From NCBI RefSeq assembly GCF_020179835.1, contig NZ_JAIUDA010000007.1, forward strand, positions 124,001 through 188,000: a stretch of 64,000 bases of DNA, read 5' to 3'. The DNA is from Pantoea sp. alder81. Its GTDB lineage: Bacteria > Pseudomonadota > Gammaproteobacteria > Enterobacterales > Enterobacteriaceae. Of this stretch, positions 1-8,464 are shown piece by piece. The notes below the pieces were generated by a model. It saw only the letters and a list, made by a program, of their open reading frames with translations, made no database searches and was not told the origin of the DNA. Both the position numbers and the translations under genes were made by a program. How positions within the stretch are numbered: the first letter of the stretch is position 1; every line of letters begins with the position of its first letter.

Positions 1-1012
1 GTACCTGAATCGCATGGCCTTGCGCTTCGGTCGATAAGGTGTGGAGCGGCGGCAACGTTTGCTGCGCCAGCTCCACCATCCAGCGCACCAAATCCACGCC
101 GTACACCATTTCGGTGACGCCGTGCTCCACCTGCAAACGAGTGTTAACTTCAAGGAACCAGAACTGCTGGCTGGCATCATCGTAGACATACTCCACGGTG
201 CCTGCGCTACGGTAGTTGACCGCACGCGCCAGTCGCACCGCAGTCGCTTGTAGCTCGGCGCGCACTGTCGCACTCAATCCCGGTGCGGGCGTCTCTTCCA
301 ACACTTTTTGGTTGCGACGCTGAGCAGAGCAGTCACGCTCGCCAAGGGCAATCACATTGCCGGCCCCATCGCCAAAAATTTGCACCTCAATGTGGCGCGC
401 GCGGGCGATAAACTTCTCTAAAAATACGCCATCATCGGCGAAGTTGTTGCCTGCCAAACGCTTCACGCGGGTAAATGCGGCATTGAGCTGCCCGGCATCA
501 TCACAGCGCTGCATACCGATGCCACCACCGCCCGCGGTGCTTTTTAGCATCACCGGGTAGCCAATCTGTTCCGCCATCACTCGTGCTTCGTCCAGCGAAG
601 TCAGTAAACCGCTGCCCGGCAGCAGTGGTACCTGATTCTCCTGCGCCAATGCACGCGCACGATGTTTCAAACCAAACGCCGCCATCTGCTCAGCACTCGG
701 GCCGAGGAACTGCACGCCTGCCGTTCCACAGCGCGTGACGAAATCGGGATTTTCACTGAGGAAGCCGTAGCCCGGATGCACAGCCTGCGCCCCGCTCTGC
801 GCGGCAATCGCCAGTAATTTTTGCTGATTGAGGTAGGTGTCTCGCACCTGCCCGTCTCCCAGCGACCAGGCTTCATCGGCCAGACGCACATGCCGCGCGT
901 GGCGATCGGCCTCGGCGTACACCGCAATCGCGCGGATATTCATGGCTTGCAGGGTACGGATAATGCGCACGGCAATCGCGCCACGGTTGGCAATCAATAC
1001 GCGATCAATCAT
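1..1012 (-). CDS. uca: Urea/guanidine carboxylase, N-terminal biotin carboxylase part (cut by window edge)
   Basis: Large biotin-dependent carboxylase; the first 337 residues are visible and the frame runs open off the left edge, so the carboxyltransferase and biotinyl domains lie outside. Seen: start [17 protein letters not shown], the [10 protein letters not shown] block near residues 79-88, the ATP-grasp glycine loop GGGGIGM at 161-167, and [14 protein letters not shown] near residue 290. The [11 protein letters not shown] form and the KHRARALA stretch are typical of urea carboxylases rather than acetyl-CoA or pyruvate carboxylases. Family knowledge: members in operons with a guanidine-I riboswitch and DUF1989 proteins act as guanidine carboxylases, making carboxyguanidine for deimination and then allophanate hydrolysis. 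The riboswitch upstream supports guanidine as substrate here (inference); the residues that would decide lie outside the window. The ATG at 1012 is the conserved start. An allophanate hydrolase gene is expected further left. Confidence 0.9.
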   Translation of the reverse strand, partial: MIDRVLIANRGAIAVRIIRTLQAMNIRAIAVYAEADRHARHVRLADEAWSLGDGQVRDTYLNQQKLLAIAAQSGAQAVHPGYGFLSENPDFVTRCGTAGVQFLGPSAEQMAAFGLKHRARALAQENQVPLLPGSGLLTSLDEARVMAEQIGYPVMLKSTAGGGGIGMQRCDDAGQLNAAFTRVKRLAGNNFADDGVFLEKFIARARHIEVQIFGDGAGNVIALGERDCSAQRRNQKVLEETPAPGLSATVRAELQATAVRLARAVNYRSAGTVEYVYDDASQQFWFLEVNTRLQVEHGVTEMVYGVDLVRWMVELAQQTLPPLHTLSTEAQGHAIQV

Positions 1013-1092
1013 GAGTGAAATCTCTTATTACGGCAGGTCGTCCTGCGTGGACAGTGACGGCAAAAAACGGGTCGTCCCGTTGCGTCAAAGCA

Positions 1093-1728
1093 TCACCACA
1101 CGCTGACTAAGATCGGCGTAGGGTTGTAACCGTTACAAGGGTTGTTGAGCTGCGGGCAGTTGGAGATCAGCACCAGGATATTCATCTGCGCCACCATCTC
1201 GACATATTTACCGGGGGCAGAAATGCCATCGGCGAAGGTCAAACCCCCGTCGTGCGTCACCGGCACGTTCATAAAGAAGTTGATGTTGTGGGTGATATCG
1301 CGACGCGTCAGGCCGAATTCCGGCTTTTCGGCCACCGCCAGCATCCAGCTGTCACGGCAGGAGTGCATATGGCGCTTCTCCAGATCGTAACGCACCGTGT
1401 TGCTCTCACAGGAACAGGCGCCGCCCAGCGTATCGTGGCGACCGCAGGTATCAGCGGTTATCGTCAGCATCGGGCGATCGGCGTTGGAGCGCAGCACGCT
1501 GCCTGCACTGAGGAACACATTCTTTTGCCCGCGAAGTGTATCGCTCATGCTGTAGCGCTCGGCGGTGTCGTCGGCGTTGAAGAACAGGGTATCGGCAGCC
1601 TGATTCCCCTCCAGATCGGTGATTCTCAAGGTCTGGCCCGCTTCGATGCGCTTCAACCAGTAATCACCAGCATTCACCTGCTGCTGGAGTTGCGCTTCGG
1701 CGGGATTAAGTAAGCTTTCAGTGATCAT
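1093..1728 (-). CDS. cgdB: Carboxyguanidine deiminase subunit (UAAP2-type, DUF1989)
   Basis: DUF1989 protein of 211 residues, formerly called urea carboxylase-associated protein 2. Family knowledge: with its paralogue it forms carboxyguanidine deiminase, converting carboxyguanidine to allophanate and ammonia. Seen: a TLRITDLEGNQAADTLFFN block near the N terminus, a Cys-rich metal-ligand-like stretch (GGACSCES, then HMHSCRDS) and the conserved C-terminal NPCNGYNPTPI. The start at 1728 is chosen because AAGGAG lies just upstream; the open frame reaches 1800 but that extension runs inside the preceding gene. Its ATG overlaps the upstream stop (TGATG), implying translational coupling. An 80-base gap separates it from the carboxylase. 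Which DUF1989 paralogue is called A or B is convention; I assign B by similarity to the UAAP2 type. Confidence 0.85.
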   Translation of the reverse strand: MITESLLNPAEAQLQQQVNAGDYWLKRIEAGQTLRITDLEGNQAADTLFFNADDTAERYSMSDTLRGQKNVFLSAGSVLRSNADRPMLTITADTCGRHDTLGGACSCESNTVRYDLEKRHMHSCRDSWMLAVAEKPEFGLTRRDITHNINFFMNVPVTHDGGLTFADGISAPGKYVEMVAQMNILVLISNCPQLNNPCNGYNPTPILVSVW

Positions 1729-2435
1729 CAGATTTCTCCTTGCAGCTGATAGAGCGCGTTGTTGCGCAGGCCGCGCTGGTTTTCGGCACGCGCCAGGCAA
1801 ATTTCCGGCAGTGGCGCGCGTTGGGCGTCCAGTGTGATCTGCACCGGCTGGCGCGGATACTCGCTGCTGGCGCTAAGCGGATGCGGGCAGGTGTGCAGAA
1901 TCACCAACGTGTCCATGGCAAAGCGCAGTCGCACCTGAGCGCCTGCTGCGCCCTGTTTTTCCAGTTGCAGCGTGCCGTTATCATCGGCGCGCACCTGCGC
2001 AAACAGGTTGAGGCATGAGGCCATATCACGCTGGCCAAGGCCGTATTTCGCCAGCTCAACGAGGAAGCTGTCGTAGCCGTTTTGATGGCGCAGATTGCGT
2101 GCCTGCTGATAATCGCTGGCACCGAAACGGGCAGAGGTTTGTTCAGCATTCAGCGTGCCGCAGACGCTCTCATGCCAGCCGAAGCTGTCCTCTTCGATGC
2201 CGCAAAAAATGCGTCCCATATCGGAGTAAAGGCAGTGCCCGGCCGTCAGGCGGAAAGTGTGCTGACACTTCAACGTATCGGGCGCGTTGTAGCGTTCCAG
2301 TAGATTTTCCGGGTTGTAGAACAGCATGCCGACGTTGGCGCCGCCTGCGATATCGGTCAGCGTCAGCGCCGTACCGCTGCGCATCACCAGCGACCAGTGC
2401 GATCCCGCCGGTAACAAGGTTTGATAAGCGTTCAT
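1728..2435 (-). CDS. cgdA: Carboxyguanidine deiminase subunit (UAAP1-type, DUF1989)
   Basis: DUF1989 protein of 235 residues, the UAAP1-type partner of the next gene. Seen: an N-terminal LTLTDIAGGANVGMLFYN block parallel to that of its neighbour, YSDMGRIFCGIEEDSFGWHE in the middle with Cys and His candidates for metal binding, and ASCLNLFAQV. Pairwise similarity of the two proteins fits an ancient duplication producing a hetero-oligomer. Family knowledge: these proteins were first linked to urea carboxylase and later shown in guanidine-degrading bacteria to deiminate carboxyguanidine. It lies 11 bases after the ATPase gene and overlaps the next gene by one base, so it belongs to the riboswitch-controlled operon. 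Confidence 0.85.
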   Translation of the reverse strand: MNAYQTLLPAGSHWSLVMRSGTALTLTDIAGGANVGMLFYNPENLLERYNAPDTLKCQHTFRLTAGHCLYSDMGRIFCGIEEDSFGWHESVCGTLNAEQTSARFGASDYQQARNLRHQNGYDSFLVELAKYGLGQRDMASCLNLFAQVRADDNGTLQLEKQGAAGAQVRLRFAMDTLVILHTCPHPLSASSEYPRQPVQITLDAQRAPLPEICLARAENQRGLRNNALYQLQGEI

Positions 2436-2446
2436 GTGGTGCTCCT

Positions 2447-3208
2447 TTAAGCCACCTGCGGCTCAGACGACAGCGCAGCGTCAGGCTGTGTGCGATCCAG
2501 CGGCAGGTCGTAAGTGATGGTCGCGCCCCAGGCTTCCGGCGCGTGCGGGTCATGACGCAGTTTGTCGAACACCAGCAGGCGCGAGGCCAGGCTGAAGCCC
2601 TCTTTCAAATCGTGCGTAATCATAAAAATGGTCAGGTTGTGCTGCTGCCACAGGCGAGTAATCAGCTGGTGCATCTCGTGGCGGATGCCGGGATCGAGCG
2701 CCCCAAAGGGTTCGTCGAGCAGCAGGATGCGCGGCTGCTTCATTAACGCCTGCGCCAGCGCCAAACGCTGTTGCATGCCGCCAGAGAGCTGATGCGGGTA
2801 TTTACTCTGCGCCTGCTCCAGGCCGACCTGCGCCAGCATCGCCTGCGCACGCTGACGGATCGCCTGGCGCTTTTTACCCCACACACGTCCCAGCCAGCGA
2901 GCGCTGCTGAACTCTTCCGCCAGCATCACGTTGCCCAGCACTGTCAGATGGGGAAACACCGAGTAGCGCTGAAACACCACGCCGCGATGGGCATCGGGCT
3001 CATCGGGTATCGGTTCGCCATCCAGCAGCAGTTGGCCTTTGGTCGGTGATTCGGTGCCGAGTAGCATGTTGAGGAAAGTGGTTTTGCCACAGCCGGATGC
3101 CCCAACAATCGCCACAAACTCGCCCTGCTCCACGTTGATGTTGAGGCGCTCCAGCACAACCTGATCGCCGTAATGTTTTTCGAGGTTTTTCAGTTGCAGT
3201 AAAGGCAT
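2447..3208 (-). CDS. ABC transporter ATPase of the guanidine/urea-carboxylase operon
   Basis: ATPase of 253 residues in the TauB/SsuB/NrtD branch of ABC importers, energising uptake of the operon's substrate from the inner membrane face. Seen: Walker A GASGCGKTT at about 36-44, signature LSGGMQQRLALAQAL near 145, Walker B ILLLDEPFGALDP, and the H-loop ITHD. The start at 3208 follows AGGAG at good spacing. Upstream ATGs (3226, 3487) fall inside or against the permease gene and lack such a site. It lies 14 bases after the permease stop. Specificity is inferred from the operon: guanidine or a related ureido compound. Confidence 0.85.
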   Translation of the reverse strand: MPLLQLKNLEKHYGDQVVLERLNINVEQGEFVAIVGASGCGKTTFLNMLLGTESPTKGQLLLDGEPIPDEPDAHRGVVFQRYSVFPHLTVLGNVMLAEEFSSARWLGRVWGKKRQAIRQRAQAMLAQVGLEQAQSKYPHQLSGGMQQRLALAQALMKQPRILLLDEPFGALDPGIRHEMHQLITRLWQQHNLTIFMITHDLKEGFSLASRLLVFDKLRHDPHAPEAWGATITYDLPLDRTQPDAALSSEPQVA

Positions 3209-3222
3209 CGCTCGCTCCTGTG

Positions 3223-4041
3223 TCATTTCGCGTGATACCACGGCCAGCAGCGACGGCTGATCAGCCGCAGCAGCAGGTCGAGGATAAAGGCCAGCAGCGC
3301 AATCCATGCCACGTAAGGCAAAATCACATCCATCGCCAGGTAACGGCGCATCAGGAAGATGCGATAACCCAGCCCTTCGGTGGCGGCGATGGCTTCGGCG
3401 GCAATCAGGAACAGCCACGCCGACGCCAGCGACAGGCGCACCGCATCCAGCAGGCGCGGCATCATCTGCGGCAGGATCACACGCCACAAAATCTGCGCGC
3501 TGTGTCCACCCAAGGTCTGCGCTTTCACCAGCTGCTCACGCGGGATTTTCTCCACCTGCAGCTGCAAATCACGCGCAATCAACGGGGTAATGCCGATCAC
3601 GATCAGCACCACTTTTGACACTTCACCAAGGCCAAAACAGATAAACAGAATCGGCAGAATCGCCAGCGGTGGCACCAGCGCCACCACTGTCACCAGCGGT
3701 GCTAATACCGCCCGCACCACCGGTAACGCGCCAGTGAACAGGCCAATCGCCAGCGCCAGCAGTGCGCTAATCGCCACGCCGCTCAGCAGACGCATCAGGC
3801 TGGCGGCGGTGTCGGTCCACAGCAGATACTCACCGGTGCGCGGGCTGGGCTGAAACGCCATGCGACTGATGGCGTCGCCCATCGCGTTAAACCCCGGCAA
3901 CAGTTTGTCTGCGGCATTCAGGCTGAGACGCGCATCCGACGCGAACAGATAGACCAGCAGCAGCGCCAGCAGCGGCAGGATGCCAAGCAGCAGGCGACCG
4001 AGCGGCAGCGGTTGGTAGTTGATCAATTTACGCATCGGCAT
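3223..4041 (-). CDS. ABC transporter permease of the guanidine/urea-carboxylase operon
   Basis: Inner-membrane permease of 272 residues, BPD_transp_1 type, akin to TauC/SsuC. Seen: a hydrophobic first helix (about residues 16-34), a periplasmic stretch, then a set of helices containing the cytoplasmic EAA loop (AQTLGGHSAQILWRVILP near 175-192) that docks the ATPase. It is embedded between the binding protein (8 bases away) and the ATPase, completing an importer. The first two possible starts are two codons apart (MPMRK or MRK); the former is used. Substrate inferred from context only. Confidence 0.85.
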   Translation of the reverse strand: MPMRKLINYQPLPLGRLLLGILPLLALLLVYLFASDARLSLNAADKLLPGFNAMGDAISRMAFQPSPRTGEYLLWTDTAASLMRLLSGVAISALLALAIGLFTGALPVVRAVLAPLVTVVALVPPLAILPILFICFGLGEVSKVVLIVIGITPLIARDLQLQVEKIPREQLVKAQTLGGHSAQILWRVILPQMMPRLLDAVRLSLASAWLFLIAAEAIAATEGLGYRIFLMRRYLAMDVILPYVAWIALLAFILDLLLRLISRRCWPWYHAK

Positions 4042-4049
4042 CGTCTCGC

Positions 4050-5108
4050 TTAGAGCTGACCAGCGGCGGCCAGCTTGGTGTACTCATCGGTGAAGCGCAG
4101 TTTCAGGTTATTGGTATCACCCCAATGACCTGCTGGCGTTTCCACGCCCACCACATCGGCGCTCGGTGCCCCTTCGCCCAGTAAACCGTGCTTGAAGGAG
4201 AACTCCGCGACCAGCTGCATGGTGGCTTTCAGCTGTGGGCTATCGACAAAATCGAGGGTGGTTTTGGCATCGCTAAACAGGTGGGTGGCGGCCAGCTGCT
4301 GATCGAAGCCCGTCAGATCGGTGCCAGAAGCCTGCGCCATTTGGGTGCGGGCGGCTTTGGCGCTGTCACTCGGACCAGACATGGTTTTCAGGGTTTCGTA
4401 CCAGGCACCGGTCAGGGCTTTGCCGAGCTGCGGATACTTTTTCAGCGTGGCGGTGTTCACTACCAGCAGATCGAGGATTTCCCCCGGAATCTGCGCGGAG
4501 GAGAAGATCAAATGGCTGTCCGGTTGCTTTTCTGCTTCGGCCAGCAGCGGGTTCCAGGTGACGATAGAGTGGACGTCAGCCGTGCCGAACGCCGCCACCA
4601 AATCAGCATCGGCGGTGTTCACCACTTTGACATCCTTCTCGCTCATGCCGGATTTCTCCAGCGCACGCGCCAGCAGATAGTGTGAGACCGAGAGTTCGAC
4701 CAGATTGATGGGCTTGCCTTTCAGCGAGGCAATGTTGCCTTTGCCTTTCAACAGAATGCCGTCATTGCCGTTGGAGTAGTCGCCGACAATCAGCGCGGTG
4801 CTGTCCACGCCGCCGGTGGCAGGAATGGTCAGCGCATCCATGTTGGTCATGGTGCAGCCGTCAAAACCACCGGCGGTGTACTGATTCACCGATTCGATGT
4901 AGTCATTGACCTGCACAAACTGGATGTCGATGCCGTATTTATCGGCCCATTTTTTGACGATGCCGCTCTGCTGGGCGAAATCCCATGGCATCCAGCCCGC
5001 GTAAATGGACCAGCAAATTTTGAAGGAGGGTTTGTCGGCGGCCAGCGTATTGACGCTGAACAGCGCGACGGTGCAAAGCAGCAGCAAGCGAAGGCAGGCT
5101 TTGATCAT
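4050..5108 (-). CDS. Periplasmic substrate-binding protein, NMT1/TauA-like (guanidine operon)
   Basis: Solute-binding protein of 352 residues, first gene after the riboswitch. Seen: a Sec signal peptide (MIKACLRLLLLCTVALF, cleavage probably after ANTLAA-type residues near 22-23), then the motif FKICWSIYAGWMPWDF that characterises the urea-carboxylase-linked ABC binding proteins, and CTMTNMDAL, a typical NMT1-like segment. The start at 5108 has AGAGGA upstream; the open frame continues to 5321 only because it reads through the riboswitch. Delivers substrate to the permease/ATPase pair. Guanidine as ligand is inferred from riboswitch control and downstream enzymes; a urea derivative remains possible. 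Confidence 0.85.
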   Translation of the reverse strand: MIKACLRLLLLCTVALFSVNTLAADKPSFKICWSIYAGWMPWDFAQQSGIVKKWADKYGIDIQFVQVNDYIESVNQYTAGGFDGCTMTNMDALTIPATGGVDSTALIVGDYSNGNDGILLKGKGNIASLKGKPINLVELSVSHYLLARALEKSGMSEKDVKVVNTADADLVAAFGTADVHSIVTWNPLLAEAEKQPDSHLIFSSAQIPGEILDLLVVNTATLKKYPQLGKALTGAWYETLKTMSGPSDSAKAARTQMAQASGTDLTGFDQQLAATHLFSDAKTTLDFVDSPQLKATMQLVAEFSFKHGLLGEGAPSADVVGVETPAGHWGDTNNLKLRFTDEYTKLAAAGQL

Positions 5109-5134
5109 GATGGTTCCTCTGGCGTTAACGGGCG

Positions 5135-5176
5135 AAAAAAAGCAGGAGGCGGCGAGCAACGATCTCGCTTTCCTCC
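5135..5176 (-). terminator. Intrinsic terminator forming the expression platform of the guanidine riboswitch
   Basis: On the minus strand a stem GGAGG-AAA-GCGAG pairs with CTCGC-CG-CCTCC around a 7-base loop and is followed by seven consecutive T residues. Its 5' arm is the 3' end of the aptamer (CCCGGGAGG), so ligand-bound aptamer and terminator are mutually exclusive. Predicted behaviour: guanidine binding prevents termination and turns the operon on. Confidence 0.8.
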
Positions 5177-5285
5177 CGGGCTTTTGTCCCGCCGTGTAAC
5201 CGTCAGAGGACGGTCGGTCACTCTCGGACCAGCATCTTTCGACCGGAACCCTAGTGACCCATTGCAAATTGTCTGGCGACGTCGG
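5171..5285 (-). promoter_or_regulatory. Guanidine-I riboswitch (ykkC class)
   Basis: The minus strand carries the signature blocks of the ykkC/guanidine-I aptamer in order: CTAGGGTTCCGG (about 5252-5241), TGGTCCGAGAG (about 5231-5221), then ACGGTTACACGGCGGGACA and AAAGCCCGGGAGG (about 5203-5172). Family knowledge: this class senses free guanidine and commonly precedes urea/guanidine carboxylase operons and their ABC importers, exactly the genes that follow. The 5' boundary is approximate. The overlapping terminator gives a transcriptional ON-switch. Confidence 0.93.
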
Positions 5286-5320
5286 TTGCCCGCTATCGCT
5301 CCTGCATCTGCATAAACACA

Positions 5321-5337
5321 TTCAAAAAAAGTGCCAA
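5321..5337 (-). promoter_or_regulatory. Candidate sigma-54 promoter for the guanidine operon
   Basis: Minus-strand TTGGCACTTTTTTTGAA resembles the sigma-54 pattern TGGCAC-N5-TTGCA, with a mismatch at the -12 C. It sits about 35-40 bases before the aptamer, the right place for a start site. Half-sites TGGTGCA (5395-5405 region) and GCGCACCA (about 5420) further upstream resemble NtrC half-sites but are not a proper dyad. Nitrogen control would suit guanidine use; this is inference. The rest of the 5109-5673 gap shows nothing else beyond the GntR operator. Confidence 0.4.
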
Positions 5338-5543
5338 TGTTTCAATCCATTGAAAAATATCATTATTCACGTAATTTCCGGCTCGAACGGCTCGCCTGGT
5401 GCACAGTCATGCAGCGTGGGCGCACCAACATGAAGCGTACGTCCCCGCGAGAATATTGATGCACCTCGCAGTTTTAAACGAAGCCCGAAAAAACTTTTAC
5501 TTACTGTTCAAAGGGTTATTCCTGTCACGCGCCTGTCATCTTT

Positions 5544-5564
5544 GAACCAATCCAATATTGGTTC
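5544..5564. promoter_or_regulatory. Perfect inverted repeat, probable operator of the downstream GntR regulator
   Basis: GAACCAAT-CCAAT-ATTGGTTC is a perfect 8-bp dyad with a 5-base spacer, about 110 bases before the regulator gene. A further copy of the half-site GAACCAAT lies at 5665-5672, ending one base before the ATG. The ACCAAT/ATTGGT arms are compatible with FCD-type GntR operators. Autoregulation of the peptide-transport operon is inferred. Confidence 0.6.
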
Positions 5565-5673
5565 ACTTCTTGCCTAAGCTGAGAAAGCCGATTGTTCAGC
5601 CTTTCATCAGTAAAAGTGCTGGTTAATCCGGGATTACCGATCTTTTTCTGATGCTTAAACAGGCGAACCAATC

Positions 5674-6392
5674 ATGAGTCACACGTCAGATAGCGCCCGC
5701 AACTCCAGTTCCGCTCTGGAGCAACTGCGTCAACTGATCCAGCAACAGGAGCAGCAGCCCGATCGCGCGCTGCCCACGGAACGTGAACTGGCGGAGCGCT
5801 TTGGCGTGGGACGCCGGGAGATCCGTCGTGCCCTCGATGTGCTGGAAGAGGAGGGACGCATCTGGCGCAAACAGGGCAAAGGCACTTTTGTTGGCCCCGC
5901 CGCACCGGTACAGCCGCTAGCGCTGCACGATCTGCCGCAGCAGTCGAACCTGCTGGAAGTGATGGAAGCGCGTTTGCAACTGGAGCCAGGGCTGGCACGC
6001 CTGGCTGCCCTACGCGCCAGTAAAGAGCAGATTGCGCTGATGAAGCGCCTGCTGGAGCGCATGAATGGCATTACGGCACCGGAGGATGGCGACCAGCACG
6101 AACTGTGGGACAGCGCCTTTCATCGCGCTATCGCGGAAGCCGCCGGTAATCGCTTGATGCTGGGCCTGTTCGACGCCGTGGATGCAGTGCGCCGCGATCC
6201 AGGTTGGCAGCATCTGCGCGTACAGGCACGCACCCCCGCTCGCCTCAACAATTACGACGACCATCATCAGCGCCTGGTGAATCACATTGCGCAACGCCAG
6301 CCGCATGAAGCCGCTGCCGCGATGCGCGAACACTTACTGGCGCTGCAACAGGCGCTGCTCGAAGCGCTGTACCGCCATCAAGAGGAGACGCC

Positions 6393-6396
<4 letters not shown>
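5674..6396 (+). CDS. GntR-family (FadR/FCD subfamily) transcriptional regulator
   Basis: Repressor-type regulator of 240 residues and first gene of the peptide-transport operon. Seen: a winged helix-turn-helix at about 30-75 (LPTERELAERFGVGRREIRRALDVL, shown in part, then GRIWRKQGKGTFVG), followed by an all-helical FCD ligand domain with D/H metal-ligand candidates (DSAFHRAIAEAAGN and DDHHQRLVNHI). FCD domains usually bind small organic acids or amino acids, often through a metal ion. It overlaps the next gene by four bases (ATGA), so it is cotranscribed with the transporter it probably controls. A perfect dyad upstream and a half-site touching its start codon suggest autoregulation. Confidence 0.88.
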
Positions 6397-7384
<988 letters not shown>

Positions 7385-7388
<4 letters not shown>

Positions 7389-8446
7389 AACCGATTTTAG
7401 AGTGCCGCGATTTAAGCAAAACCTTTGCCGGGCCCAACCGCCTGTTTAAGCACAATCGCGGCGTCACCGCAGTCGATCGCGTGTCGTTGCAGGTGATGCC
7501 GGGCGAAACGCTGGCGATTGTTGGCGAATCTGGATCGGGTAAATCAACCCTCGGCCGTTTGCTGCTACGCCTGCTGGCGGCCAGTGCCGGAGACGTGTTT
7601 TATCAGGGCGAAAGCATTACCGATGCCAGCGGCGCACGCCTGAATCAACTGCGCCGCGAACTGCAAATCATCTTTCAGGACCCCTTTGCCTCATTGAATC
7701 CGCGCATGACGGTGCAACAGATTGTCGGCGAGCCGCTGTGGCTGCACGAAAAACTGAGCCGGGAAGCACGCCACGATCGCGTGGCGGAGCTGCTGCGCAC
7801 CGTGGGTTTACCGGCAGCCTGGGCCGAGCGTTATCCGCATGAGTTTTCCGGCGGTCAACGTCAGCGTATTGGTATTGCTCGTGCCCTCGCCTCTCAACCC
7901 AAACTGCTGCTGGGCGATGAACCGGTTTCCGCCCTGGACGTTTCCGTGCAGGCGCAGGTGGTGAACTTACTGGAGAGCCTGAAACAGCAATTTGGCCTGA
8001 CGATGATCATCGTGGCGCACGGTCTGGCGGTGATTCGCCATATGAGCGACCGCGTGGCGGTGATGTACCTCGGTCAGATCGTGGAAGTCGCCACGGTCGA
8101 TGAGATTTTTGACGCACCGCTGCACCCCTACACCCAGGCGTTGATCGCTTCTGCGCCGCAGATGCAGCCAGGGGCCAACCGCCAGATTCCGATGCTGCAG
8201 GGCGATCTGCCCAATCCTGCCAATCCGCCCACCGGCTGTCGTTTTCACACCCGCTGCCCTTGGGCGACAGCGGATTGTCGCCAGTTTGAACCGATCAACC
8301 AGGTGCTGAGCGGTGGCCGCCAGATTGCCTGTCATCGCTGGCAGGAGATTAACCGCGATCGCAGCGTCATCGTGATAGCACCGCCTTCTGCCGCCTTTTT
8401 ACGTCGCCGCGCGCTGTTTGAGCAGGCGGTCAAGCAACAAGCCTAA
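7385..8446 (+). CDS. Peptide ABC transporter ATPase (OppF/DppF type)
   Basis: Second ATPase of the importer, 353 residues. Seen: Walker A GESGSGKST, IFQDPFASLNPRMTV, signature FSGGQRQRIGIARAL, Walker B LLLGDEPVSALDV (Gly in place of the usual Ala/Ser before the Asp, harmless), and C-terminal Cys cluster CRFHTRCPWATADC. The ATG at 7385 is chosen because it overlaps the preceding stop by four bases and aligns with the family; the open frame begins earlier inside the upstream gene. The H-loop reads IVAHGLAV where the family usually has THD or SHDL, so the residue after the His is changed. Confidence 0.9.
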
Positions 8447-8464
8447 CCCTCTGGAGATTCGCCT

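Noticed and set aside
41..1106. Small plus-strand open frames opposite the carboxylase
   Set aside because: They are shadows of the minus-strand carboxylase gene, which runs open off the left edge; none resembles a protein family.
1729..1800. 24-codon N-terminal extension of the UAAP2-type gene
   Set aside because: It lies inside the preceding coding sequence and the strong AAGGAG site serves the ATG at 1728.
5109..5321. Reading frame continuing upstream of the guanidine-operon binding protein
   Set aside because: It translates the riboswitch and terminator; the signal peptide starts at 5108.
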